The notes under the pieces were generated by a model. The model saw only the letters and a list, made by a program, of their open reading frames with translations, did not search any database and was not told where the DNA came from. Source: a virus. Taken from it: a DNA stretch of 64,000 nucleotides. Where the stretch lies: the IMG/VR virus record IMGVR_UViG_3300017917_002434, positions 205,731-269,730 of that record; one strand, 5' to 3'. This document shows positions 40,804 through 49,507 of the stretch, piece after piece (positions within the stretch are counted from its first letter, which is position 1; the number at the start of each line of letters is the position of its first letter). Made by a program: the position numbers and the translations under genes.

Positions 40804-41719
40804 GGTTGTTGGTTATCTTTCAGGAATTCCGCCAGGCGTTAAAAATCAACACAAACGCGATATCATCTTACGATTTATAGAAGGCGTTCAGAAATCTGGT
40901 GACGACGGAGTTCTAAACAACAATAGAACAATCATTCCGGCCGACATTGCTTTTATCCAAGGTTGGGTACACGAAGGTAGCGGCGATTCTCCTCATCTGA
41001 TGGTTAGAAAACAAGTAGTCCAACATCAAAAAATTTCAAGAAAACACACGTTAGTAGTAGACAGTAATTTGTTTAATTATGTTGACGGAAATCAAAATAA
41101 ATCTTATCTAAGATATAGTTTCGACGGAGTTTTTCCCACTACCGCAAATTATTTTTGGGACAACGTCGATCCTTCTAGGTGGATACAGATCAGCAGAGAT
41201 CAAAATATATCTCTTAAAGACTGGAGAACCAAAGGCAATCATATTTTAATCTGTACCCAGAGACCAGGCGGTTGGAGCATGAAAGGATTAGATGTTAATC
41301 AATGGTTAAACATGACTATAGGTGAGCTAAAGAAATACACAGACCGACCTATCGTTGTTAGATCACATCCAGGTGCTAAGGGATCTAAGGAAAGTGTGTC
41401 AGTAAACAATCGTCAAGGATTGTATACTGTTAGCAATAATCAGTTTATACGAGATGATTTTAAAAATGCCCATGCTGTAATAACTTACAACAGTTCTCCA
41501 GGGGTAGCTGCGGCTATTGAAGGAATACCGGTATTTGTTACCGATCCTAATCCTCGAATTAGTCAAGCCTACGAAGTAAGCAATCATAGATTAGAGTTAA
41601 TAGAATCACCTAACACACCAGATCGACAAGCATGGGTTGAGAAACTATCTATGAGTCACTGGAATTTAGAAGAAGCTAGATCAGGTCAGGCCTGGAATCA
41701 CATCAAGCAGTACATTTAG
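40790..41719 (+). CDS. Polysaccharide-type GT-B-like protein, paralogue of 39350
   Basis: 309 residues. HILICTQRPGGWSMKGLDVN, a YTDRPIVVRSHPG stretch, AVITYNSSPGVAAAIEGIPV and a final W-N-H-I-K give the same domain plan as the gene at 39350, with a longer N-terminal half. The SHPG segment resembles the nucleotide-sugar site of capsule transferases. The 3' end overlaps a convergent methyltransferase by 17 nt. Confidence 0.72.
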   Translation: MNKIKVVGYLSGIPPGVKNQHKRDIILRFIEGVQKSGDDGVLNNNRTIIPADIAFIQGWVHEGSGDSPHLMVRKQVVQHQKISRKHTLVVDSNLFNYVDGNQNKSYLRYSFDGVFPTTANYFWDNVDPSRWIQISRDQNISLKDWRTKGNHILICTQRPGGWSMKGLDVNQWLNMTIGELKKYTDRPIVVRSHPGAKGSKESVSVNNRQGLYTVSNNQFIRDDFKNAHAVITYNSSPGVAAAIEGIPVFVTDPNPRISQAYEVSNHRLELIESPNTPDRQAWVEKLSMSHWNLEEARSGQAWNHIKQYI

Positions 41720-42254
41720 ATAGCCAATAAACAGCTACCTTACTTTTACTGCTTTTTCTATATGATGTTTTTATAAAAGTACCCCAGGTGTCTAATACTT
41801 CTTGATGAGACCAATCATCTTTAACGTGAACTTCGAAGGGATTTCCTTCGACAGCATCTTGAGGATAGTGAACTACCGGAATACTGATTATAACTGTCTT
41901 ACTGATGTTGAGCAGATGGTCAACAACCTCTAGAGCTTCGTCTTTAGTCATATGCTCTAACACATCTCCAGCTATAGCAACGTCAATATTTCGAAAAGAT
42001 TTCCAATCAATTTTTCTAACATCTTCATTTATTACTTTAGAATACTTTGATCTAAGATTAAATTTTTCTATATATGGTTTCCATGCTTCGATAGCGATCC
42101 ATTCGACATTTTTAGCTATGCCGGCATCAGTAATCAATCGATAATACGTACCACTGCCGGCTCCGATATCTAGTATCCGACTGATATTGTTTTGATTTTC
42201 TTTAAACCAAAACAGAATCTGATCTTTGCCTGCCGAGTTGCTACTTCCGCTCAT
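41703..42254 (-). CDS. SAM-dependent methyltransferase
   Basis: 183 residues. ILDIGAGSGTYYRLI (motif I), EWIAIEAWKPYI (motif II), DVAIAGDVLEHMTKDEAL (motif IV). Typical small sugar or lipid methyltransferase. Last gene of the minus-strand glycan operon (44424 to 41703), overlapping its upstream partner by 14 nt. Confidence 0.85.
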   Translation of the reverse strand: MSGSSNSAGKDQILFWFKENQNNISRILDIGAGSGTYYRLITDAGIAKNVEWIAIEAWKPYIEKFNLRSKYSKVINEDVRKIDWKSFRNIDVAIAGDVLEHMTKDEALEVVDHLLNISKTVIISIPVVHYPQDAVEGNPFEVHVKDDWSHQEVLDTWGTFIKTSYRKSSKSKVAVYWLSKCTA

Positions 42255-42939
42255 CTTTGTTCCATATATGTGTTCGTATCAATGAAGATTTGCCGCCTGT
42301 AGGGTCTCTATCCTCAGCTTTTCCCATCATGTAACTATGTATTTGTATTTTTATCAAATGTTGATTAATAGCATTATCAGCCGGCATATATGTATGCTTA
42401 TATTCATCGATTAAAATTTTAGCAGCATGAGGTTTTATAAGATATCCAGCATTACCGGGCATCGATGATTGGTAGTATGGGGCTGCTTCGGGCTCGCCCT
42501 GGGGATCTAACAAATATTGCCAATATTTTCTCATCTTTTTTTCGTGACTAGAAGCCACAGATAGTACATCATCCCACTCAACCGGAATAAATCTTCGAAT
42601 TATTCTTGCGTCGTCCTCCCATACAAATATAGGTTCGTTTATTTCATGACATTTTTGCCATAATCTGTAATGACTGGAAAAACAACCTATTTCTCCGGGA
42701 GTATTGTGCTCAGGTCTATCTCGATACTCATCAGAAAATATAGTCGATGGACCGTATTTCATGCCCCAGGGGTGATATTTCTTGCCTTCTTTAATAAATC
42801 TTTCTTTAGTTTCGTCACCGTAGGACCCTTCGAACAATTCAACCGGCATATTAAAATTTTCCAGCTGGGATTTTAGTGTAAGTGCTGAATCTAAACTACT
42901 TTTTATTTTAGAAAGATGGATAATGTAAGATTTATACAT
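42241..42939 (-). CDS. GT25-family glycosyltransferase (LPS type)
   Basis: 232 residues. GEIGCFSSHYRLWQKC followed by PIFVWEDDARI is the GT25 signature (ExGCxxSH...EDDA), and YLIKPHAAKIL with a PADNAINQ stretch completes the fold. GT25 enzymes add galactose or related sugars to LPS or protein. Overlaps the neighbouring paralogue by 8 nt. Confidence 0.85.
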   Translation of the reverse strand: MYKSYIIHLSKIKSSLDSALTLKSQLENFNMPVELFEGSYGDETKERFIKEGKKYHPWGMKYGPSTIFSDEYRDRPEHNTPGEIGCFSSHYRLWQKCHEINEPIFVWEDDARIIRRFIPVEWDDVLSVASSHEKKMRKYWQYLLDPQGEPEAAPYYQSSMPGNAGYLIKPHAAKILIDEYKHTYMPADNAINQHLIKIQIHSYMMGKAEDRDPTGGKSSLIRTHIWNKDERK

Positions 42940-43612
42940 TGGAAAACTTCTCTAAATTTTTAGTAAGACTAAATTTTCTAAGATTTTTCATGTTAAAAAA
43001 TTTATGTAATCTTACGACAGGCACATTTGTGATTTTTATGTCAATTATCGCAGTACCTATATGTTTATCTGTAGGTAGTGCTCCACGTTCGTGAGCAAAA
43101 TTTATTAATTTTTTAGCACCAACAGGTTTTATCAAATATCCATATGCTCCTCTGAGGTATCCGCCTGCTTTATCGAAATCGTTTGGAACTACATCTTGGC
43201 ATTTTATAGGAATAGTCAAACTTTTTTCAACTTTTTCATTGTAATCTTCGCTAAACTGATCATAAGGATCTAAATTTAGTACCTCTGTGAAATGTTGTTC
43301 AATATCCTCTGGTAATTTTCTTATAAAAATTCCGTCGTGTTCTAAAATCAAAAATGTTTCCTCTTGTTCTGAGCATTTTTTCCATAATTCATAGTGGCTT
43401 AGGAAGCATCCCTTAACCCCGGGCAACTTTTCTATCTTATCTTGTAGAAAATTTTTGATACCGTACTGATCAAATTTATATTGATCCTTTATGCCATCGC
43501 TGCCTATCCAGCCTCTGAGGTCTATACCGAACTTTTCTGCCTCTGCTACTGCTTCCTGAGCAAATTTTACGCTCATCTCAATCTGATTTTGAAAAATTAC
43601 AAAGCACTTCAT
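42932..43612 (-). CDS. GT25-like glycosyltransferase, divergent paralogue
   Basis: 226 residues. GVKGCFLSHYELWKKC, FLILEHDGIFI (EHD in place of EDDA) and YGYLIKPVGAKKLI with a PTDKHIG stretch align with the GT25 protein beside it. The altered acidic motif may change metal or donor use. Start overlaps the upstream stop (ATGA). Confidence 0.78.
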   Translation of the reverse strand: MKCFVIFQNQIEMSVKFAQEAVAEAEKFGIDLRGWIGSDGIKDQYKFDQYGIKNFLQDKIEKLPGVKGCFLSHYELWKKCSEQEETFLILEHDGIFIRKLPEDIEQHFTEVLNLDPYDQFSEDYNEKVEKSLTIPIKCQDVVPNDFDKAGGYLRGAYGYLIKPVGAKKLINFAHERGALPTDKHIGTAIIDIKITNVPVVRLHKFFNMKNLRKFSLTKNLEKFSNV

Positions 43613-44424
43613 TGCCAGTATGACTCTTTCCTCACCACTCTGAGATCTTTTTTCAAACTTTTACCTTTGTCCTTACGCTCACCTTTGAGATGATCTAGAT
43701 ATGCTCCCCATTCACAATTAATCAGCGGGTGTCCTTCACCTCTTATTAGTCCTTTGCTCCAATTTAACTGTTTCAAAAATGGAAATCTTTTACGGACTTC
43801 GTCGAATACATAACTGTCGTGCCACTCTTCTAATAAAAATATACCTGTCTCGGCACGATCGTACATGCGTTTAAATTCTCTGATAAAATTTTTGGTCATT
43901 TCTGAACGTAGATTTAGAGAATATAAACCACATTCGGAAAATTTGTTGTCTCTACCTAAATAGCAAAGGTCCATGTCCATAGGAATTAGATCTCTGATTT
44001 TGTCCATCGTGATAGGACTGTGACAAACCATGTCGGCATCCATCCATATTAATACATCAGCATCGCAATTTTCGGCACAATGAAAAATACTGTAAACTTT
44101 ATGAGCAAATCTTACCGCATCCCACTTGAAAGGCTTGTGGCTGTCTTTTCTGTGGGCTAATCTTGGTATACCTGATATGTCTCCGTTGGCATGAGGAACA
44201 CCTTTCCATTTGTCTTTGAATGATTTTAAATCAGGAACACCAGTGTCTAAGTCTGTTAGAGTTATCCTTGAATGATCAGGAATCATGGGATTAACTTTTT
44301 CCGGATAGAGATGTAATTTAACTTCACTAGGCCAATTTTTCATATAGGTTTCGATCATCCTACGACCGTATGATCGGTACCCTGCTTCGTGAAACGTAGT
44401 AACTACAGCAAATTTTCTACTCAT
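43609..44424 (-). CDS. GT-A glycosyltransferase
   Basis: 271 residues. DADVLIWMDADMVCHSPITM carries the DxD motif, an N-terminal VVTTFHEAGYRSYGRRMIET segment the nucleotide site. It is the first gene of the five-gene minus operon, with an AATAAATA late box at 44441-44448 and GGAGG ribosome site before the ATG. Confidence 0.8.
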   Translation of the reverse strand: MSRKFAVVTTFHEAGYRSYGRRMIETYMKNWPSEVKLHLYPEKVNPMIPDHSRITLTDLDTGVPDLKSFKDKWKGVPHANGDISGIPRLAHRKDSHKPFKWDAVRFAHKVYSIFHCAENCDADVLIWMDADMVCHSPITMDKIRDLIPMDMDLCYLGRDNKFSECGLYSLNLRSEMTKNFIREFKRMYDRAETGIFLLEEWHDSYVFDEVRKRFPFLKQLNWSKGLIRGEGHPLINCEWGAYLDHLKGERKDKGKSLKKDLRVVRKESYWQ

Positions 44425-44440
44425 ATGAGCCTCCGAAACA

Positions 44441-44448
44441 TATTTATT
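44441..44448 (-). promoter_or_regulatory. Late promoter box AATAAATA (minus) of glycan operon
   Basis: Its transcript would have a short leader with GGAGG before the ATG at 44424. It lies back to back with the early promoter at 44462. Confidence 0.75.
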
Positions 44449-44461
44449 GGTAACAAAAGGC

Positions 44462-44490
44462 TTGATTTTTTATCATGAATCTGTTATTAT
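44462..44490 (+). promoter_or_regulatory. Sigma70-type promoter TTGATT-N17-TATTAT, leaderless
   Basis: -35 at 44462-44467 and -10 at 44485-44490, with exactly 6 nt to the ATG at 44497 and no Shine-Dalgarno. Heads the uvsW operon. Confidence 0.75.
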
Positions 44491-44496
44491 TATAAA

Positions 44497-45696
44497 ATGT
44501 CATATAACACCTATATCGAAGACATTTTTATCGAAGTTGCCGAAAAAATATTAGAAGGCGATATCGCTACTCCGCATCTAGATTGGGGGCCTGTGAGTAG
44601 TTTTTATAGCACTATCACTACCGGTAAGTTATTGACTAGGAAACAGGCAGATTATCTTATACGACTGTTAAACAAATATCAAACTGCCTACCAAACGCTG
44701 ACTGGTAACGATATTTCTCCGTTCCTCATCTCGCCTGTATGGAAGAATCCCTTTAGGACATTAGATAATTCTAAAAGCATATCAGTAGTCAAAGAAGCTT
44801 CGGGGATACACTACCTTTATCTCAAGTTTCCTTATGTCCTCAAAGAGGTTTTTGTGGAAGAATTTACCCACAAAAATGAAAAGTTTCCTGCGATATGGGA
44901 CGACGAATTACGTGTTCAAAAAATCAAAGTCAACGACGTTAACTTGGTCAGATTACATGATTTTGTAAAAAATAATGGTTTTGATATTTCTGAAGATTTT
45001 TTAAATCTCGTGGCGGAAGTAGAAGAAATATGGGACCACGAAGATCAATTTTCGCCTGAGGCTGAAGTAGTGAATGGTTCAGTGGAAATTAAAAATTATA
45101 CCGAGTCGGCAAAAAATTATTTTGAGCAAAACAGATGTCACGACGTCATTAAAGATTTATTTCTAGCTCGCAGCATGGGTTATAAACTGACAAAATTTGA
45201 CCAAAAAAATCGTCTCGATAGACTGTTTTCGTGTCAAGAAACAAATTTCTGGATGAGAGGATTAGCTGAGTGTTTTTCTTTTATTAAGACCATAGACGTC
45301 TATCCTATAGTATTATTTTTGGACAGAGCCAGCAATTTAATAGAAGATGTGAACACTTATATTTCTGCGTTTAAAGACGCAGGTTTTGACGAAAAATCCA
45401 TAAGAATTTGTTTTCGATTTAGTAATGAAGAAGAAGGCGGAAAAAAGTTTAATCAATGGATAAAAAATAATGGCCTAGGCGGATCTGTAAGTACAGGCAA
45501 AATTTTTATCTGTCAACATAAACCTCCGAAATGGATGACCTCACCTGATTTTTCACCGAAAATCCTGATAAGTAATAGTCTCTATCCTGCGACTAGCAAA
45601 CAAACATCATCATTCATCAGACATCATCATACGGTCTTTTATGTTGGCAATGTCAAACCTTCAATGAACAAGGAAAATAAAATTGTCGAGCTGTAA
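44497..45696 (+). CDS. Unknown protein upstream of uvsW
   Basis: 399 residues; not recognised. N-terminal ~90 residues are helical (a LLTRKQADYLIRLLNKY segment). The middle is charged. The C-terminal ~140 residues (YPIVLFLDRASN, a RICFRFSNEEEGGKKFNQWI stretch, PKILISNSLYP, HTVFYVGN) look like an alpha/beta Rossmann-like domain. It overlaps uvsW by 14 nt and has a leaderless early promoter, so an early replication or recombination role with UvsW is likely. Confidence 0.75.
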   Translation: MSYNTYIEDIFIEVAEKILEGDIATPHLDWGPVSSFYSTITTGKLLTRKQADYLIRLLNKYQTAYQTLTGNDISPFLISPVWKNPFRTLDNSKSISVVKEASGIHYLYLKFPYVLKEVFVEEFTHKNEKFPAIWDDELRVQKIKVNDVNLVRLHDFVKNNGFDISEDFLNLVAEVEEIWDHEDQFSPEAEVVNGSVEIKNYTESAKNYFEQNRCHDVIKDLFLARSMGYKLTKFDQKNRLDRLFSCQETNFWMRGLAECFSFIKTIDVYPIVLFLDRASNLIEDVNTYISAFKDAGFDEKSIRICFRFSNEEEGGKKFNQWIKNNGLGGSVSTGKIFICQHKPPKWMTSPDFSPKILISNSLYPATSKQTSSFIRHHHTVFYVGNVKPSMNKENKIVEL

Positions 45697-47140
45697 ATTA
45701 ATTATTCGAGATGAAGTAAATGTAAAATTTGAGGGGCTTTCTCTCGAAACTCGACGCAAACTTGCCAATAAATTTAAGGTCGATGTTCCGTGGGCAAGAT
45801 ATCAACCATCCTATAGATTAGGAAGATGGGACGGTACCGTTGCCTTCTTCAGCATCGGCGGAACTGGCTACATGTGCCATCTAGAAGAGATACTAGAAAT
45901 TGTCACAAATGACGGTTATGACATAGAAGTAGAAGATCAACGACATCCAGTTCAGTTAGAGTTCAAAAAAGTATCAGAAACATATTGGGCCGATCAAGGC
46001 AAGACATGGCCCGAAGGTCACCCCGAGGCAGGCAAACCGATTTTACTAAGAGATTATCAATTTGATGCTATCAATAAATTCTTAGAAAATCCTCAATGTT
46101 TACAAGAAATTGCCACTGGTGCTGGCAAGACAATTACCACTGCTACACTCAGCCATTGTTGTGAAAAATACGGTAGAACAGTTATCGTAGTACCTAATAA
46201 ATCATTAGTAGAACAGACAGAAGAAGATTTTCGAAACGTGGGATTAGACGTTGGCGTCTATTACGGAGATCGAAAAGAATTAGGAAAAACCCATACTATC
46301 TGTACTTGGCAAAGTCTTAATGTGTTAGATAAAAAGAGCAAAGATGATCCCGATTCTATGACTTTAGGAGATTTTTTAAGTGGAGTTGTGGCATTCATCG
46401 TTGATGAGGTACATCAGGCCAAAGCCGAAGTGCTGAAAAACATTCTAACTAGAGACTTAGCATCATGTCCTATACGTTGGGGTCTCACAGGCACAATACC
46501 AAAAGAAAAATTTGAGTTCCAAAGTATTCTTGCCAGTATTGGTCCAGTTATTAACAAGATCTCTGCTCACGAATTACAACAGAAAAATGTTCTAGCACAA
46601 TGCCATGTAGAAGTTCTACAGACTATCGAAATCAAAGAATTTAGAAGTTATGCTGAGGAATTAAAATATCTAGTCACAGACTCTAGCAGAATAGATTGGC
46701 TAGCAGAACGCATCAAAAGTATCTCTAATTCAGGTAACACTTTGGTATTAATTGATCGAATAGAAACTGGTAAGATGTTACAGGAAAGAATGAAAGATAT
46801 TGATTTTATCAGCGGATCAGTAAAAACCAAAGACAGGAAAGAGAGCTATGACGAAATTAAAACTAGTGACAACAAGATTATTGTGGCGACTTATGGTGTG
46901 GCCGCTGTGGGTATTAATATCCCTCGCATTTTTAATCTGGTTCTTGTGGAGCCCGGAAAGAGCTTTGTCCGAGTTATACAATCAATTGGGCGAGGTATTA
47001 GAAAAGCAGAAGACAAAGACTTCGTCCAGATCTGGGACATAACAGGTGGAACAAAATATGCCAAGAGGCATTTGACAGAACGGAAGAAATTTTATAAGGA
47101 TGCTCACTATCCTTTCAATATTAATAAGGTAACAATATGA
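45683..47140 (+). CDS. uvsW: DNA/RNA-DNA helicase UvsW
   Basis: 485 residues. The N-terminal UvsW domain (VPWARYQPSYRLGRWDGTVAF) precedes an SF2 helicase: Walker A ATGAGKT (144-150), DEVH box (241-244), GLTGTIPKE, SGSVKTKDRKE, and QSIGRGIRK motif VI. The start is TTG at 45683 with an AAGGA site upstream; no earlier in-frame ATG exists in the homologous region. Drives branch migration and the switch from origin to recombination-dependent replication. Confidence 0.93.
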   Translation: MSSCKLIIRDEVNVKFEGLSLETRRKLANKFKVDVPWARYQPSYRLGRWDGTVAFFSIGGTGYMCHLEEILEIVTNDGYDIEVEDQRHPVQLEFKKVSETYWADQGKTWPEGHPEAGKPILLRDYQFDAINKFLENPQCLQEIATGAGKTITTATLSHCCEKYGRTVIVVPNKSLVEQTEEDFRNVGLDVGVYYGDRKELGKTHTICTWQSLNVLDKKSKDDPDSMTLGDFLSGVVAFIVDEVHQAKAEVLKNILTRDLASCPIRWGLTGTIPKEKFEFQSILASIGPVINKISAHELQQKNVLAQCHVEVLQTIEIKEFRSYAEELKYLVTDSSRIDWLAERIKSISNSGNTLVLIDRIETGKMLQERMKDIDFISGSVKTKDRKESYDEIKTSDNKIIVATYGVAAVGINIPRIFNLVLVEPGKSFVRVIQSIGRGIRKAEDKDFVQIWDITGGTKYAKRHLTERKKFYKDAHYPFNINKVTI

Positions 47141-47643
47141 GAATTTTAACATTAAAAAATCAAGCATTTGATTTGAACGAATTGCCAGAGGAAGTTGAAG
47201 AAGATACTAGATTTTCTGTATTAGATAATTCTAATACCAGCGATCCGGATTTCTTTTTCGTTCCTCTTATATTTTTAGAATCTTTTAATGCTCCAGCAAT
47301 AGTAATGAACATAGGCGGTCATGAGATACAGATGCCTTTGGATTGGAGTATGGTTGTCGGAGATAAAGAATGTGGCATGGATCCAGAAGTATTGCCGTTA
47401 ACCAGTATCAACGAAAGAGGATTTGAAGCATTCAGTCTTAATCCGATCAGCGGCTTTAGACCAGAATATCTTCCGATTGAAATCGTCAATATCTATCAGG
47501 ATGTTAAGTGGTATTTTCCTAAGATGAAAAATAATCAATTACTAACAGTGCCAGTGAGAGATGGAGAAGCACCTCCGTGTGTGTTCTTTGTTAAAGAGAT
47601 TTCGAGACAGAGCGAAGTCTTACAATTAGACAAATTATTTTAA
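47137..47643 (+). CDS. Conserved T4-like phage protein downstream of uvsW
   Basis: 168 residues. The block ESFNAPAIVMNIGGHEIQM followed by LDWSMVVG, EVLPLTSINERGFEAF and a FRPEYLPIEIVNIYQDVKWY segment is a conserved pattern I recognise from marine T4-like phages, always unannotated. Likely a beta-rich fold. Starts 4 nt inside uvsW and is coupled to the next gene by TAATG. Confidence 0.78.
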   Translation: MRILTLKNQAFDLNELPEEVEEDTRFSVLDNSNTSDPDFFFVPLIFLESFNAPAIVMNIGGHEIQMPLDWSMVVGDKECGMDPEVLPLTSINERGFEAFSLNPISGFRPEYLPIEIVNIYQDVKWYFPKMKNNQLLTVPVRDGEAPPCVFFVKEISRQSEVLQLDKLF

Positions 47644-47888
47644 TGCCAATACCTTTTATGGATAGAGATTGGCAAGAAGAAAGCTTCTGGAGTCATTGTA
47701 TTGGAAAACAATTAAAAATCTCTCTGTGGCCTAGAAAATGTTATTACAGCAATAAATCGCTGTGGTTTAGAACATCTTATAAAGTAGTTGCTATGTGGAC
47801 CGGTCCTGGTGAACCAGTTTTTGAAAGTAGATGGATCGATGCCAATGAATATTTGATTAAAGCTATTAAAGGAGAAACTCGTGGGTAG
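47643..47888 (+). CDS. Small unknown protein
   Basis: 81 residues, with a Trp-rich N-terminal half (DRDWQEESFWSHCIGKQLKI) and a C-terminal ESRWIDANEYLIKAI helix. Its ATG overlaps the upstream stop, and its end overlaps the next GTG start. No family recognised; presumably part of the replication operon. Confidence 0.65.
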   Translation: MPIPFMDRDWQEESFWSHCIGKQLKISLWPRKCYYSNKSLWFRTSYKVVAMWTGPGEPVFESRWIDANEYLIKAIKGETRG

Positions 47889-48177
47889 TCTTACACCGGG
47901 AGCGACTTATATCTATGAAAGAGATGGTAATACAGTTTATGCCAGAGAGATGGGTAAAACAGATCGCACTGTAATTGGTTATTCGTATGAAGGGGAAGCT
48001 AAGTTGAAAGACGTACAGAGAGAGGATACATTTCTAGGCCAACCTATGAGTGAAATTATGTTAATGGCTGCGATTCTAGAAGAATCTAAGACTAATTCGG
48101 CCTTGCGAGAAGAGGTAGAACGTGTTAAAATATTATATCATTTAGGCAAAAAAGATGGCGGACAAACTCGAACTTAA
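47881..48177 (+). CDS. Small unknown protein, GTG start
   Basis: 98 residues. The GTG at 47881 has a good AAGGAGA site 5 nt upstream. An N-terminal beta-rich region (GATYIYERDGNTVYAREMG) is followed by a helix. Overlaps gp62 by 23 nt. The closing VERVKILYHLGKKDGG tail is basic. Function unknown. Confidence 0.68.
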   Translation: MGSLTPGATYIYERDGNTVYAREMGKTDRTVIGYSYEGEAKLKDVQREDTFLGQPMSEIMLMAAILEESKTNSALREEVERVKILYHLGKKDGGQTRT

Positions 48178-48628
48178 AACAGTACTAGCAGCGATAGATC
48201 TTGGTTCTAAAGAATCGTGGGATGAATTTTCAGATGAAGAAAAGAAATCTGTGGGATTCTTTTTACTCAATCGATATGTTAGCAATGTTAAAACTAACAA
48301 CCAAGATCTAGCAGAGCACTATTTGATTTTAGTAAATGAATTTGTAAACAAAAATTTCTATCTTATATCAAAACATCCTAAGTTGATGTGGCAATTGATG
48401 TGTGCGTGTAGTCACGATTCTAAAAAAATTCACTTCCACGAATGGATGGCATTGAAAAGGAAAAAAGACGATGGCGGCAAGAAAAGTCAGTTTCTACAAA
48501 CGATTTATCCTAATTCTAAAATTGATGACATACAGGTCTTGGCAGGTATGATGGATATCAAACAACTAAAACAGTTGGCCAGAGATCACGGGTATACGGA
48601 CAAGCAGATAAATGACCTTAAGCTATAA
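48155..48628 (+). CDS. gp62: Clamp-loader small subunit, gp62-like
   Basis: 157 residues. LKTVLAAIDLGSKESWDEFS followed by EEKKSVGFFLLNRYVS, KNFYLISKHPKLMWQLMC, HEWMALKRKK and a final LKQLARDHGYTDKQINDL match the marine T4-like phage clamp-loader small subunit type. With gp44 (not in this window) it would load the gp45 clamp. Resemblance to enteric T4 gp62 is weak, so the call rests on the marine-phage pattern. Confidence 0.7.
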   Translation: MADKLELKTVLAAIDLGSKESWDEFSDEEKKSVGFFLLNRYVSNVKTNNQDLAEHYLILVNEFVNKNFYLISKHPKLMWQLMCACSHDSKKIHFHEWMALKRKKDDGGKKSQFLQTIYPNSKIDDIQVLAGMMDIKQLKQLARDHGYTDKQINDLKL

Positions 48629-49295
48629 GTGCGGATATTGCGGTAAAGAGTTTACTAAAGAAAAAACTCTAACAGTACATGTCTGCGAGAAAAAAAGACG
48701 TCATCTAAGCAGGAATGAAAAACATGTTCAGGCTGCTCTTATCGCATATCAAAAATTTTATCAGATAGCACAGCGAGCCACAAAACAAAAAACTTTTGAA
48801 GAATTTGTTGACAGTCCCTATTATAACGCCTTTATAAAATTTGGTAGTTTTTTATCAAATGCTAATCCTATATATCCAGAGCAATATATCGAATGGGTGA
48901 TAAAAAGTGGAGTAAAATTAGATCATTGGTGTCGTGACGAATTGTATGATCAGTATCTTGTAGACTTAGTCAAAGGTGAGCCGGCAGACGGTGCCATACA
49001 ACGTACCATGAATACCATGCTGTCTTGGGCTGAGGAAAATAATGCCGAATGGGAACATTATTTTTTGTATGCGAACTTAAACAGAATAACGCAACATATT
49101 AGAGATGGGTTGATTAGTCCTTGGATTGTTTTAAACTGTAATAGTGGTCGAAAGATGTTAACGAAGTTAAATACCGAGCAGATCGAAATAATATCAACAG
49201 TACTAGATCCGGACCATTGGAATCGAAGATTTAAAAGCACACCCGGTGATCTTGAGCTAGTGAAAGAAATCATTAAAGAGGCTAAGATACCATAA
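48612..49295 (+). CDS. C2H2 zinc-finger phage protein
   Basis: 227 residues. The N-terminal YKCGYCGKEFTKEKTLTVHV with a Cys two residues later is a C2H2/C2HC-type zinc finger. The rest is a helical domain with KHVQAALIAYQKFYQIAQ, SPYYNAFIKFGSFLSN and a DPDHWNRRFKS segment, conserved in marine T4-like phages. DNA or RNA binding is likely. Overlaps gp62 by 17 nt; function unknown. Confidence 0.78.
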   Translation: MTLSYKCGYCGKEFTKEKTLTVHVCEKKRRHLSRNEKHVQAALIAYQKFYQIAQRATKQKTFEEFVDSPYYNAFIKFGSFLSNANPIYPEQYIEWVIKSGVKLDHWCRDELYDQYLVDLVKGEPADGAIQRTMNTMLSWAEENNAEWEHYFLYANLNRITQHIRDGLISPWIVLNCNSGRKMLTKLNTEQIEIISTVLDPDHWNRRFKSTPGDLELVKEIIKEAKIP

Positions 49296-49507
49296 TGAAA
49301 AAAGAAGAAATTACAGAAGATTTAGCCGAGAACGAAGAATACATTTCTCGAGACGATATTGACATTGAAGTTCGAGTGGACGAAGAAAATAACAGAGTTA
49401 TGGTATTATTTTCAGGTTTCAACGATGATGAAGATACACAAGAATACGCAGAATTTTTAGCATCAACATTACCTTTACTTCTATTTGAAAGCACGAGATT
49501 ACAGTAA
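49295..49507 (+). CDS. Small acidic protein
   Basis: 70 residues, strongly acidic (about a third Asp/Glu), with a single predicted alpha/beta unit ending in EFLASTLPLLLFES. TAATG overlaps join it to genes on both sides. It might be a partner or inhibitor of a neighbouring nucleic-acid protein; not recognised. Confidence 0.65.
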   Translation: MKKEEITEDLAENEEYISRDDIDIEVRVDEENNRVMVLFSGFNDDEDTQEYAEFLASTLPLLLFESTRLQ

